DNA of 64,000 nt from positions 372,001 through 436,000 of the forward strand of contig JADKDU010000002.1 in NCBI GenBank assembly GCA_016714495.1, given 5' to 3'. Shown one piece after another: positions 43,572 through 52,549 of this stretch. Source of the DNA: Hyphomonadaceae bacterium. Lineage in GTDB: Bacteria > Pseudomonadota > Alphaproteobacteria > Caulobacterales > Hyphomonadaceae. The notes beneath the pieces were generated by a model, which searched no databases, had not been told where the DNA came from, and worked only from the letters and a program-made list of their open reading frames with translations. The position numbers and the translations under genes were made by a program. Position 1 is the first letter of the stretch; the number at the start of each line of letters is the position of its first letter.

Positions 43572-44525
43572 CTACATTCTGAGCCCGATTTCCTTCAGGC
43601 GAATCTCAAGAAAGTCCTGTGACTTGAGCGGTTCGGGATAGCGGTCGGGCCGTTCAGAAGAGATGCAGGACGGCAGTGTCTTGATCTCATAGTCCGGATT
43701 GAAGTGCAGGAAGAACGGCGTCGAATAGCGCGGGAAGCGTGAACGCTCGGGCTTCGGATTGACGACGCGATGGGTCGTCGACGGCAGCACGTGATTCGTC
43801 AGGCGCTGCAGCATATCGCCGACGTTCACCACCAGAGAACCTGCGGGCGGGTTTACGCCCAGCCACTGACCGTTGCGGTGGAGGACTTCCAACCCGCCTT
43901 CTTCCGCCCCCAGCAGCAGCGTGATGACGTTGATGTCCTCATGCGCGCCAGCCCGGACCGAACCCTCCGGCGGCGGCTCGACCTGCGGGGGATAGTGCAG
44001 CAGGCGAAGGATCGAGTTTCCTTCGGTTACTGCATCTTCAAAGAAGCGCGACTGAAGTTTCAGGTGCATCGCGATGGCCGACAGGATGTCGAGGCCGAAC
44101 GCATCCAGCGCCTCAAACATGGCGGTGGTGTCTTCCTTCCAGCCGGGAACTTCGGAGACGTAAAGGTTCTTGGCCATGATGTCGGAGAACCTGTGCTCCT
44201 CGGGCAGTTCGCGCCCGACATGCCAGAATTCCTTGAGATCCTTCGCCTTCGCGCCCTTGGCTACTTCAGTCGCGAACGGTGTATAGGCGCGCTGGCCGCC
44301 GCCGCCGGGTATGAAGTAGTCGCGCTTGGTCGCGTCGGGCAGGGCGAAGAATTTCTTCCCGGCATCGACGCCGCAGTCTATCACGCTCTGGTCGATGGGG
44401 TGGTCGCTGACCACGGCAAAGCCCGTCTCGCGAAAGCTTGCGCCAATGCGTTCCGCGAACGCCTTCGGATCGCGCTTCCAGAGCGTGTAGGAGATCGGCT
44501 CGAAGAGGCTGGTCGTCGTGGTCAT
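43572..44525 (-). CDS. 2-oxoglutarate/Fe(II)-dependent dioxygenase, isopenicillin-N-synthase family
   Basis: This 317-residue enzyme has a DIOX_N-type N-terminus (FRETGFAVVSDHPI) and the 2OG-Fe core: HxD in AGAHEDINVITLLLG, the distal histidine in PSTTHRVVNP, and the 2-oxoglutarate-binding RYSTPFF. Family members hydroxylate or desaturate small molecules, amino acids or ethylene precursors. No biosynthetic neighbours point to a substrate. It converges with the GGDEF-EAL gene. Confidence 0.9.
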   Translation of the reverse strand: MTTTTSLFEPISYTLWKRDPKAFAERIGASFRETGFAVVSDHPIDQSVIDCGVDAGKKFFALPDATKRDYFIPGGGGQRAYTPFATEVAKGAKAKDLKEFWHVGRELPEEHRFSDIMAKNLYVSEVPGWKEDTTAMFEALDAFGLDILSAIAMHLKLQSRFFEDAVTEGNSILRLLHYPPQVEPPPEGSVRAGAHEDINVITLLLGAEEGGLEVLHRNGQWLGVNPPAGSLVVNVGDMLQRLTNHVLPSTTHRVVNPKPERSRFPRYSTPFFLHFNPDYEIKTLPSCISSERPDRYPEPLKSQDFLEIRLKEIGLRM

Positions 44526-44660
44526 CTGGGCCTCATGGTTCCATAGGCAGGCTGGCGCTGGCAGGGCCGCCCGGCTACATTCCTAGTATATAGCGAGGAA
44601 ACAGAAGCCTATGACCGCTGGCGTTCATAAAGTCGCAACCCGCCGGAAGGCCTGCAGCTG

Positions 44661-45149
44661 ATGGCGCAGCATTTCGTGCTGCGCATGCGGCGCGAGCTGT
44701 CGGGCGAGATCGAACAACCTGTGTGGCCGGCCGGCGTCACCTGCCGGACGTTGGGGCCCAGGCCGGACAAGCGTGACGCCAAGGCCGCGCATTCCGTTCT
44801 TGAGGCAGGGTTCTGGGAAGGCGGCGGGGGCGCGCCGATATTCCGCAAATGGTGGCCGCAGCTGCGCAAGGACGCCGAATTCGATCCGGCGCTGGTCTTT
44901 CTTGCTGTCCACGGCAAGGAGGTGATCGGCATGGCGCAATGCTGGACGTCGGATTTCATCAAGGATGTGGCCGTGCATCCGCGCGCGCGGAGGCGCGGCA
45001 TCGGTCGCGCACTTGTGCTGACGGCGTTTCAGGCGTTCGCGAAGCGCGGCGCCGCCCATGTCCATCTTAAGGTGCGCGACGGGAACGCGAACGCGTTTCG
45101 TCTCTATCGTGATCTGGGCATGACGATCATCTCGCGTGAAGTCGACTAG
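44661..45149 (+). CDS. GNAT family N-acetyltransferase
   Basis: This 162-residue GNAT protein has VIGMAQCWTSDFIKDVAVHPRARRR followed by RGIGRALVLTAF as the acetyl-CoA-binding segment, and FRLYRDLGMTIISREV as motif B. The N-terminal 30 residues (RMRRELSGEIEQP) precede the fold. The acceptor is unknown. There is no obvious operon partner; an AT-rich intergenic stretch follows. Confidence 0.87.
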   Translation: MAQHFVLRMRRELSGEIEQPVWPAGVTCRTLGPRPDKRDAKAAHSVLEAGFWEGGGGAPIFRKWWPQLRKDAEFDPALVFLAVHGKEVIGMAQCWTSDFIKDVAVHPRARRRGIGRALVLTAFQAFAKRGAAHVHLKVRDGNANAFRLYRDLGMTIISREVD

Positions 45150-45374
45150 AGTCGTGAATCCGCGTTTATGTTGGTGTACTGATGATTCAACTTTGTGAAT
45201 CAAAGTAAACACAAATAATTCCGACGAATACTGTCGAAAATTTGCAGTATTAACTACGCTGCAAGTCTTCTCCGCTTGAATGACATCAAGCCGCTGATGC
45301 GGCGGTGGGTGGAAGCGAAGTCGACGTCCGCAAGAGACAGAGACAAGCTTCCCAGAATATAAAGGGATGCCAGA

Positions 45375-45647
45375 ATGGCGTATGCAGATATCCGGATCGA
45401 AGCGCCCGAAGCTCTTCTTTCGAAGAACGCTTCGGCCGACGAGCTCTATCGCATTGGCCTAATCTATTCCGAAGGCATGGATGTCACCGTTGATCTGGTG
45501 CAGGCGCACAAATGGTTCAACCTCGCGGCGACGCGCGGCCATCGTGATGCGAAACTCTGCCGCCAGGAAATGGCCGAGATGATGTCGCAAGCCGAAGTGA
45601 TCAAGGCCCAGAAGGCTGCGCGCGAGTGGATGAAGAAAGCCAACTAG
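45375..45647 (+). CDS. Small Sel1-repeat protein
   Basis: This 90-residue protein contains one Sel1-like (TPR-related) repeat: ADELYRIGLIYSEGMDV then LVQAHKWFNLAATRGHRDA. A basic C-terminal helix (AQKAAREWMKKAN) follows. Sel1 repeats mediate protein contacts. The 225 bases upstream (45150-45374) are AT-rich with no gene and probably hold its promoter. It converges closely with the racemase gene. Confidence 0.82.
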   Translation: MAYADIRIEAPEALLSKNASADELYRIGLIYSEGMDVTVDLVQAHKWFNLAATRGHRDAKLCRQEMAEMMSQAEVIKAQKAAREWMKKAN

Positions 45648-45654
45648 GCCTTTC

Positions 45655-46356
45655 TCACTTCAGTTCTCCACCAGCGGCCACGATCGTCCGTTCCACCAGG
45701 ATGTCCGTTGAGCTGACGAGCTCGCCTTCGATATCGTCTTCCGTCAGCACGAGCGGAACTTCCGTGCAACCTGCGATGATCACTTCGGCGCCTTGCGCCT
45801 CGAGCCTCTTCGCGAGCGTCACCATGGAGCGGCGCACGGTATCTCCCGTGTCGCCAGATTTGATCCGGTAGATAAGCTCCATCATCGTGCGTTGCGAGTC
45901 CGCATTCAGCAGAACCGGCTCGACGCCACGCTTTTTCAATCCATCCTGATAAAGTCTTGCCGCAAGGCAGGCATCGACCGCCAGAACGCCGGCGCGCTCG
46001 GCGCCCATTTCGGCCACGACGGCGATTGTCTCTTCGATCATGTTTATGAACGGCACGGTAATGGCCGCGCGGATCTCGGCTTCTTGCGCGTGAGCGGTAT
46101 TGCACGCCATCACGATGAAATCCGCGCCAGCCGTCTGCAGTCCGCGGGCGGCTGCGGCCAGCGCTGGGCCGGGCGGCGGGCCTTTGCCTTCAGCGAACAG
46201 GTTGCGATCTGGAATCTTCGTGTTGTTGTCGATGATGAGACGCAGATGATCTTGATCGCGTACGGCCCTGGTTTTCCTCAGGATTCGTTCGAAGAAATCG
46301 AGCGTGGCTGCTGGGCCCAGGCCGCCGATCACGCCAACGGTTTTTGTCTCGCTCAT
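45655..46356 (-). CDS. Aspartate/glutamate racemase family protein
   Basis: This 233-residue protein matches the Asp/Glu/hydantoin racemase fold: TVGVIGGLGPAATLDFFERI, the first active cysteine in VMACNTAHA and the second in IAGCTEVPLVL, as needed for the two-base PLP-independent mechanism. The substrate is probably aspartate or a related amino acid. The ATG at 46356 (MSETKTVG) is the natural start; the open frame continues upstream only because it enters a G/C smear at 46378. It lies in the same direction as the D-cysteine desulfhydrase gene, suggesting a D-amino-acid operon. Confidence 0.87.
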   Translation of the reverse strand: MSETKTVGVIGGLGPAATLDFFERILRKTRAVRDQDHLRLIIDNNTKIPDRNLFAEGKGPPPGPALAAAARGLQTAGADFIVMACNTAHAQEAEIRAAITVPFINMIEETIAVVAEMGAERAGVLAVDACLAARLYQDGLKKRGVEPVLLNADSQRTMMELIYRIKSGDTGDTVRRSMVTLAKRLEAQGAEVIIAGCTEVPLVLTEDDIEGELVSSTDILVERTIVAAGGELK

Positions 46357-46377
46357 GGATGGGGTGATCCCCGCCAT

Positions 46378-46465
46378 TGGGCGCCCCGGGGCCGCCCCCG
46401 CCCGGGGGGGGCGGGGCCCCCCCGGCACGGCCCGGCCCCCCCCCCCCGCCGCGCCCCCCCCGGCC
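46378..46465. other. G/C low-complexity smear, probable sequence artefact
   Basis: Roughly 90 bases of almost pure G and C, in alternating runs on both strands, separate the racemase start from the last recognisable codons of the D-cysteine desulfhydrase. It produces a spurious open frame joining the two genes. It resembles the poly-G interval near 5.6 kb. Confidence 0.72.
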
Positions 46466-47476
46466 AAACCACCGGAGCCGGAGCCCCTGCAGCACGCCCT
46501 GATATGCGAATAGCGAAGGCGCGCCGCCCGTATGCAAGAATAGGATCTTCGAGTCCTGCTTGAAGTGTTTGCGACGAATGAGGCCGATCAGACCGGCCGC
46601 CGCCTTCCCAGTATAAACTGGATCGAGCAGAACGCCTTCAAGTCTTGCGAACAGGCGAACAGCTTCGATCATCTCGTCCGTCGGCATTGAATAGCCGGGG
46701 CCGACCCATTCATCGAGGGCGACAACGCTATCGCGTACGGGCGCCGGCAGTCCGGCGAAAGCTGCGGCTTCGATTGCGAGCTTGTGGACATTGCCTTCCT
46801 GCTCGGCGCGCGGGCGACGAACATTGATGCCGGTCAGCGGCACGCCCGCATTCGCGGCGTTGAAGCCGACGAGAAGCCCGCTGTGCGTGCCGGCGCTGCC
46901 GGAAGCGACGACGAACTCGTCGAATGCAACGCCCATGTCGAGCGACTGTGCAAGAATTTCACGCGCGCAGACGACATAACCCATCGCGCCAAGCGCGTTC
47001 GATCCGCCGCCGGGAATGACATAGCCTTTGCGGCCTTCCGACTTCAGTTTCTCCGCTTCGGCATTCATCGCTCCGGCAAGATCGGTTCCGCCGTCGACGA
47101 CGGTGATGGATTCCGCGCCAAGAAGACTAAACAGGAAGTTGTTTCCGCTCGCTTCTTTCCGATAGCTGCCGGCCACACGTTGTTCCAGCACGAGGCGGCA
47201 TTTGAGACCTTCGTGCGCGGCGGCGGCAAGTGTCAGGCGGCAATGGTTCGATTGCACGGCGCCGACAGTGATCAGCGTATCGGCGCCTTGGCGCAGCGCT
47301 TCGGCGACGAGGAATTCCAGCTTGCGCGTTTTGTTGCCGCCGCCCGCCAGCCCGGTGAGATCGTCGCGTTTGATCCAGATTTCCGGGCCGCCGAGATGCT
47401 GCGACAGCTTCTCAAGCCTTTGGATCGGCGTGGAATTTGGCGTGTAGCGGCGGCGGGGCAGGGCTTCGATTTTCAT
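46466..47476 (-). CDS. D-cysteine desulfhydrase / ACC-deaminase-family PLP enzyme (3' end obscured)
   Basis: Fold-type II PLP enzyme: RDDLTGLAGGGNKTRKLEF carries the Schiff-base lysine near residue 48, followed by TVGAVQSNHCRLTLAAAA, the phosphate loop SGSAGTHSGL and the late DPVYTGKAAAGL and LFLHTGGAPSLFAYQ. These distinguish the D-cysteine desulfhydrase/ACC deaminase group. It degrades D-cysteine to pyruvate, sulfide and ammonia, or a related substrate. The last recognisable residues (VLQG) end at about 46484. The true stop lies in or next to the G/C smear and cannot be placed. The enzyme is cytoplasmic. Confidence 0.82.
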
Positions 47477-47514
47477 GGCCTAGCAATAGGCCGTAGGGCG
47501 TCGCGGGAAAAGCC

Positions 47515-48231
47515 CTAGAACCGAGCGACGTCGTAGAAGAGCGAGAAGTCGATCGGCAGGGCGTCGCGGACGAACTGTTTCACGAACAGGTTCTCGTCGG
47601 CGATCACCTTGCGGCTGACATAGATGACGTCGAAGCGGTGCAGGGGGCCGATGTCGTAGAGGTCTTGGCGCGCCAAGCCGTTGCGCACATCAACCACGCG
47701 CGTCATCAGCTCGCCGCCGGGGACGCGGCGCATGACAATGACGTGGGTGGGCTTACCTTCTTCGGTCCAGCCGCCGGCCAGCAGGATCGCCTGCAGCACG
47801 TCGATCTCGCCGGGGAGTTCGAACACGCCGGGCGCTTTCACCTCGCCGCCGACGAAAACTTTCTGCGAGCCGAAGTCGGTCGGCGTGATGACCAGCGAAG
47901 GGTCGCGCAATTCGTTGGCGTAGATTTCCTCGATCGCCGTCTTCAGTTCGCCGACCGTATGCCCGCCGGCCATGACGGGGCCGATGGTCGGGAGCGAGAT
48001 GCGGCCATCCGGCGCAATCGTCATTTCACCGGAAAGTTCGGGGGCGGTGCGAACGTCGATGCGGAATTTGTCGCCGGGGTAGAAGCGATAGGTCGCGTCC
48101 TCGGCCCGCCATTTGGGATAGGAAGCTACCGGAAAATCAGGGCTTTGCTTCGGCAAAGGGTCGCCCATGCAGGCCGATAGCGCTGCAAGCCCGGCCACGC
48201 CGGTGAGGACGGATAGACGCACACGCGACAT
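47515..48231 (-). CDS. hfsD: Holdfast-type polysaccharide export lipoprotein HfsD
   Basis: About 238 residues: a signal with lipobox LSAC, then the polysaccharide-export domain (YRFYPGDKFRIDVRTAPELSG and GRISLPTIGPV) and an SLBB region (KVFVGGEVKAPGVFELP, ILLAGGWTEEGKPTHV). It is the OPX/Wza-type outer-membrane export protein of the hfs locus and is divergent from hfsA across 85 bases containing CCCGT/ACGGG and AACCGGTT palindromes. In Caulobacter HfsD is needed for holdfast secretion. The name rests on the gene set (hfsA, hfsB, hfsC, hfsE, hfsG, hfsH all adjacent) more than on the domain alone. Confidence 0.85.
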   Translation of the reverse strand: MSRVRLSVLTGVAGLAALSACMGDPLPKQSPDFPVASYPKWRAEDATYRFYPGDKFRIDVRTAPELSGEMTIAPDGRISLPTIGPVMAGGHTVGELKTAIEEIYANELRDPSLVITPTDFGSQKVFVGGEVKAPGVFELPGEIDVLQAILLAGGWTEEGKPTHVIVMRRVPGGELMTRVVDVRNGLARQDLYDIGPLHRFDVIYVSRKVIADENLFVKQFVRDALPIDFSLFYDVARF

Positions 48232-48316
48232 GATTAACATGTGCCCGTGAATGGATAACCGGTTCTTAAGCGGCTCGGGAGAAGGCTAGCCCGTTAACCA
48301 CGGGATATGTGTTCCC

Positions 48317-49819
48317 TTGAGCGTTGAGACTTGGACCGAGCGCACTTCAGCCGGCGCAACTGCGCCGCGCGCGCAACCGCGTGTTGCGCGGCTGCGCCCG
48401 AAGCTCGGGCTCGCCGATACGTTGCTGCAATTATGGCGCGCCAAATGGCTGATGTCTTTGGTGTTTGTGCCGATCCTGCTGATTGGCGTCGCGATCACGC
48501 TGCTAGCGCCGACGAAGTTTTCCGCGAACACGCGGCTGCTGGTGCGACTGGGGCAGGAGTATGTTTTCGACCCGGTGATCGGGGATGCAGCCAAGGGCGC
48601 TTTCCCGCAGCAGGAAGAAGTGCTGCAGGCGGAAGCAGAGCTGGCGCGTTCACCTGTGATCGCCGAGCGCGTGATCGCGGGCATCGGCTTGTCGCGGCTT
48701 TATCCCAACTTCGCCGAAGCAAAGCTGCGCGCGCGCAATGGCGCGATCTATGAAGTTGATCAGGAAGCGCTGGAAGCCTTTGCGGCGGATTTCGATGTGT
48801 CGTCGGCGCCGAAAAGTTCGATCCTGCGTATGACGTTCGCGCATGAAGACCCGACGCTCGCGGCGGCGACGCTCAACCGGCTTGTGACGGAATACCTGAA
48901 GTATCGTCAGGAAGTTCTGTCGGGCAAGGGGGTTGCGGGGCTGACGGAACAGCGCGACGTGATCGAGGGCAGGCTGGCGGCGTCCGACAAGTCGGTGAGG
49001 GACTTCCTTGCAAGGAATGGTCTCAGTGATTTCGATGCGGAGCAGGCGGCGGCGCGGAAGCAGTTCGCCGACATTTCCGACGAGCTTTCAAAGGTGGAAG
49101 CGTCACTGCGCGAAGCGGAAGCGAAGTCTGCCGGGCTTTTGCGGCAGATGGGATCGACGCCGAAAGATGTTGATCTCTACGTGGAAACCACGTCGGAGCA
49201 GGATCTGGTGAAGCTGCGCCTTGAGCGCGAGGACCTGCTGGCGCGATACCTGCCCGACAGTCGCGTGGTTCAGGATGCGGATCGCAGGATCGCGCAGCTG
49301 GAGGGCTTTCTGAAATCTGCGCCGGCGCAGGGACTGCGGCGGATCGGGCCCAATCCTACCTGGCAGGCGCTGGAAGCTGATCGTGCAGTGCAGACGGCCA
49401 CTATCAGCGCGCTGACGGGGCGGTCCGCCGCGCTGGTGGTGCAGAAGCGGGCGGCCGAGGCGCAGATTGCGCAGCTTGCCGCACTTGAGCCGGAATATCT
49501 GCGCATGAAGCGTGATCGCGATGCGCTGGCGAATTCCGCAGGCACGTTCGCGACGCGCGAGCAGACGGAGCGGGCGCGCAGCGAGCTGGCCTCGCGCAGC
49601 GTCGACAACATCTCGGTCTATGAAGCGGCGCGGCCGCCGACACGGGGGGACAGCACCAAGCGCATGATCGCCATTGCGGCCGCGCTCTTTGGGCTCCTGA
49701 CCGCACTTGCCGTTGGTTTGCTACGCGCCTGGTCCGTGTCGAGCTTTCCGACTGCAAGTTCCGTAGAGCGCACGCTAGGCCTGCGCGTGCTGGCCGCGGC
49801 GAAGGATCGTTCGGCATGA
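48317..49819 (+). CDS. hfsA: Polysaccharide co-polymerase HfsA (GumC/Wzz type, no kinase domain)
   Basis: This 500-residue membrane protein has a transmembrane helix near 46-64, a Wzz domain (ANTRLLVRLGQEYVFDP), a long periplasmic coiled-coil (about 190-430) with GlnArg-rich heptads, and a second helix near 455-475 (IAIAAALFGLLTALAVGLLRAW). The cytoplasmic tail is short, without Walker motifs: the kinase-like part is on the separate HfsB protein. It sets chain length and spans the periplasm to the HfsD port. The TTG start lacks a strong ribosome-binding site. Its stop overlaps the ATG of hfsB. Confidence 0.87.
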   Translation: MSVETWTERTSAGATAPRAQPRVARLRPKLGLADTLLQLWRAKWLMSLVFVPILLIGVAITLLAPTKFSANTRLLVRLGQEYVFDPVIGDAAKGAFPQQEEVLQAEAELARSPVIAERVIAGIGLSRLYPNFAEAKLRARNGAIYEVDQEALEAFAADFDVSSAPKSSILRMTFAHEDPTLAAATLNRLVTEYLKYRQEVLSGKGVAGLTEQRDVIEGRLAASDKSVRDFLARNGLSDFDAEQAAARKQFADISDELSKVEASLREAEAKSAGLLRQMGSTPKDVDLYVETTSEQDLVKLRLEREDLLARYLPDSRVVQDADRRIAQLEGFLKSAPAQGLRRIGPNPTWQALEADRAVQTATISALTGRSAALVVQKRAAEAQIAQLAALEPEYLRMKRDRDALANSAGTFATREQTERARSELASRSVDNISVYEAARPPTRGDSTKRMIAIAAALFGLLTALAVGLLRAWSVSSFPTASSVERTLGLRVLAAAKDRSA

Positions 49820-50511
49820 GGGATCTGCGCGCCGACCTCAAAGAGCTTTACCGCTCGCTGTCGCAAACGCCGGCGACAGAGGGCGGGCGCACTGTCATGT
49901 TCATATCGGCGCGGTCCGGCGAGGGCGTTTCCAGCGTGGCGACAGCGTTCGCGCTGCTGGCGGCCGCGCAGGCGCGCAAGCCGGTGTGGCTGATCGACCT
50001 CGACCTGAAGCGCAACCATCTGTTCAACACCTTTGCCGTGGGAGCGTTTGCGGATGCGTTCGGGGGCGTTGGGCCGCCATATTCGGCCGCGCTGAAGACG
50101 CAGCCCTTCTTTTCGGTCGAGCCGGACCTGGCGGAGGCAACGCAAGGGCTTGGCTTGTTCACGGCGCATCGCGTTGGCGAAACGCGGCTGATGGTGACGC
50201 AGTTTGATGCGGGCCGTCTGAAGCCAGGCCATGGTATTCGCATCAAGACGCAGCCCGCTTACTGGCAGGCCGTGCGGGCGGCGACGGACTGGGCTGTTGT
50301 CGATGCCCCTGCACTGGAGCTCGCTGGCGCGGGGCTCGCCATCACCTCGCAGATGGACAAGACCGTGATCGTCGTCAGAGCTGACGAGACGACGCCGCAG
50401 GATGTCGATGCAGCGCGGCGCGAGGTCGAGGCGCATGGCGGGCGCGTCGCGGGGGTGGTGCTGAATCGGGAAAAGCCAGACGCGCGGTTCGCTGACCGCA
50501 TCTCAAGATGA
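49816..50511 (+). CDS. hfsB: HfsB, CpsD-like P-loop protein lacking the Walker-A lysine
   Basis: This 231-residue cytoplasmic protein has the BY-kinase/CpsD fold: an N-terminal LRADLKELYRSL partner helix, FISARSGEGVSSVATAFALLAA (P-loop position 31-40), VWLIDLDLKRN (Walker A' position) and WAVVDAPALEL (Walker B position). The P-loop reads SGEGVSS: the invariant lysine (GKT/S) is Val38, and no C-terminal tyrosine cluster exists, so kinase activity is unlikely. It overlaps hfsA and hfsC by ATGA junctions. It is probably a structural partner of HfsA. Confidence 0.85.
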   Translation: MRDLRADLKELYRSLSQTPATEGGRTVMFISARSGEGVSSVATAFALLAAAQARKPVWLIDLDLKRNHLFNTFAVGAFADAFGGVGPPYSAALKTQPFFSVEPDLAEATQGLGLFTAHRVGETRLMVTQFDAGRLKPGHGIRIKTQPAYWQAVRAATDWAVVDAPALELAGAGLAITSQMDKTVIVVRADETTPQDVDAARREVEAHGGRVAGVVLNREKPDARFADRISR

Positions 50512-51782
50512 TCGCGCGGCGCCCTGTCGGCCGTATCGAGCTGGCGCTTGCGGGCGCGACGATGTTCATGTTCGCCGAAGCGTTTCTCCCGCGCCTGCTC
50601 GCGCCCAGCGCGGTTGATGTGACGGGTGAAGTGCCTGAAAGCACGCTTCTGCGCTTGCTGTGGTTGCCGTTTTACGGGCTGATCGGCGTCGGTTTGATTG
50701 TCGCCGGAAGAGATGTGTGGCGTGTGATGTTCCGCTCGCCATGGCTTGTTTTGCTTGCACTTCTTGCAATTGCATCGGCGCTCTGGTCGATCGATCCCGA
50801 GCTGAGTTTTCGGCGTGGTATTGCTGTGCTGGCGACGACGTTGATGGGGGTCTATCTCGCGGCCCGCTATGACTGGATAGCGGCGCTGCGGCTGTTGGCT
50901 GTGGTGTGGTTCGGGCTTATGGCGGCGAGCTTTGTGGCCGGCATTGTCGCGCCCGGCTTTGCGGTGATGCACGAGATCCACCCCGGCGCGTGGTCGGGCG
51001 GATGGGGCGAGAAAAATGCGATGGGGGGGCACGCGGCGCGCGCCGCTTTCCTGTTCGCCTTCCTGGCGTGGCGCGACAAGCCGCATCGGAGATGGTGGGT
51101 CGGCGGGTTGATGATCTCGCTGTTGCTTGTCGTGCTGTCGAAATCGGCAACGGCGCTGCTGGGAGCGTCGCTAGGGCTCGGCGTGCTGATGGCGGCGTGG
51201 TGGATGCTCAAGGGCCGCAGATGGTCGCTCGCGCTCGCGTGGGGCGTGGTGTGCGTCGTTGGCGCGGCGGCGATGATCTATGCGGTCGCGCCGGAAGTCC
51301 TGCTCGGCGTCATCGGCAGGGACGCGACGCTGACCGGGCGGACTAACATCTGGGTGGAGTTGGGCGCGGCGATCGAGAAGAAGCCGGCATTGGGTTATGG
51401 ATACCTTGCCTTCTGGGGGCTCGACTCGGAGCCGCGTTACTGGCTCGAGCGCGCGGTCGACTGGAATGCGCCGTCTGGCCACAATGGCTGGCTCGATCTG
51501 GCGATCTCGCTGGGGGTCACCGGCGTTATCATTTTCGCAATCGATGTGATAGTTTGCGCATGGCGAGCGACGCGGCTTTCGATGACGTCGCCGGCTGGCG
51601 TGTTCGCCGTCGGTTTCCTTGCGCAGTTCATGCTTTTCGCGATGTCGGAGAGCATCATCCTCGCGCAGAACAGCATTCTGTGGGCGACGTATGCGTTCGT
51701 TGCGGCCAAGTTGGCGATGGAAGCGAGACGTTCGGCGAAAGTTTCGGCATCGTTCGCGGCAGTGGCGTCGGAACGCGCCTAG
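50508..51782 (+). CDS. hfsC: HfsC, Wzy-like polysaccharide polymerase
   Basis: This 424-residue integral membrane protein has about 10-11 helices and an O-antigen-ligase/Wzy_C core with SKSATALLGASLGLG, GRTNIWVELGAAIEKKPALGYGYL and the PSGHNGWLDLAISLGVTGVI segment containing the conserved histidine. It polymerises lipid-linked repeats in the periplasm. It overlaps hfsB's stop and converges with hfsH, whose last codon overlaps its own by four bases. Confidence 0.86.
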   Translation: MIARRPVGRIELALAGATMFMFAEAFLPRLLAPSAVDVTGEVPESTLLRLLWLPFYGLIGVGLIVAGRDVWRVMFRSPWLVLLALLAIASALWSIDPELSFRRGIAVLATTLMGVYLAARYDWIAALRLLAVVWFGLMAASFVAGIVAPGFAVMHEIHPGAWSGGWGEKNAMGGHAARAAFLFAFLAWRDKPHRRWWVGGLMISLLLVVLSKSATALLGASLGLGVLMAAWWMLKGRRWSLALAWGVVCVVGAAAMIYAVAPEVLLGVIGRDATLTGRTNIWVELGAAIEKKPALGYGYLAFWGLDSEPRYWLERAVDWNAPSGHNGWLDLAISLGVTGVIIFAIDVIVCAWRATRLSMTSPAGVFAVGFLAQFMLFAMSESIILAQNSILWATYAFVAAKLAMEARRSAKVSASFAAVASERA

Positions 51783-52549
51783 TCGATCACGCCTGACAGC
51801 GCCGCGCCGAATGTCGGGGCTGCGAGGACCGCGTTGGCTTCGACGGCGCGTTGGGCGAGTTCTTCCATCAGATCTGACGGCGCGCCGTAGTTCGTCGGCG
51901 ATCTGCTGACATCGTGGGTGAAGAAAAACAGCCAGCCCTTTGGGTCGATTGCAGTTTTCAAAGCGGCGAGGGCGCGGCGGCGATGCATGGCCGATGCGCC
52001 CAGTTCTACCGCGCGCAGCTGGCTACGGTCACATTCGCCGATATTCATGCCGGGAAGAATGCCGCGTCCGGTCGCGAACACGTCGCCGACCCAACGTTTG
52101 GCCGAGTAGGTTGTCTCGCCATAGGGAAAGGCGAAGGATGAGACAGTTTCGTGATGGCCAAGCTCCGACAGCGCGACGAGGTTTTCACCGATATCGCGCT
52201 CCACCTTCTCGAGGCGGGCGCGGGCGCAGTCGAGATGGGTGTGGGAATGTGCGCCGATCTCGTGCCCACGCGTGCGCAGTTCTGCCAGCGTTGCGGCGTC
52301 GAACATCTCGCCCATGACGGGACTACGCTGTCCGGCGAACGAGGTGCAGGCATAGAAGCCCGCACGTCCGCCATGCTTCTCGACGATGTCGGCGCCATTG
52401 AGGGCGGATTTCGGGAAGTCGTCGAAGGTGAAGGAGATCACGGGGCGATCTGGCGCGACTTCGGCCTGGCAGGCCGTGCGCCACTGTACGACATGACGCT
52501 GCACCTTGGCGGGCGGCGACCGTGAAGGAACATAGGTCCACTGAACCAT
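51779..52549 (-). CDS. hfsH: HfsH, polysaccharide deacetylase
   Basis: This 256-residue carbohydrate esterase 4-type enzyme has the metal-binding FTFDDFP with the catalytic/metal Asp pair near residues 36-37, GAHSHTHLD (two His ligands), FAFPYG and the later LFFFTHDV. In Caulobacter HfsH deacetylates the holdfast glycan, giving the positive charge that matters for cohesion. The ATG at 52549 overlaps the hfsG stop (TAATG). A frame running through from hfsG is an artefact of a frameshift upstream. There is no signal peptide, consistent with action on lipid-linked repeats in the cytoplasm. Confidence 0.85.
   Translation of the reverse strand: MVQWTYVPSRSPPAKVQRHVVQWRTACQAEVAPDRPVISFTFDDFPKSALNGADIVEKHGGRAGFYACTSFAGQRSPVMGEMFDAATLAELRTRGHEIGAHSHTHLDCARARLEKVERDIGENLVALSELGHHETVSSFAFPYGETTYSAKRWVGDVFATGRGILPGMNIGECDRSQLRAVELGASAMHRRRALAALKTAIDPKGWLFFFTHDVSRSPTNYGAPSDLMEELAQRAVEANAVLAAPTFGAALSGVID

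Noticed and set aside
46190..47476. 428-residue D-cysteine desulfhydrase with a Gly/Pro-rich tail
   Set aside because: The tail is a translation of the G/C smear and then of the racemase gene in a wrong frame.
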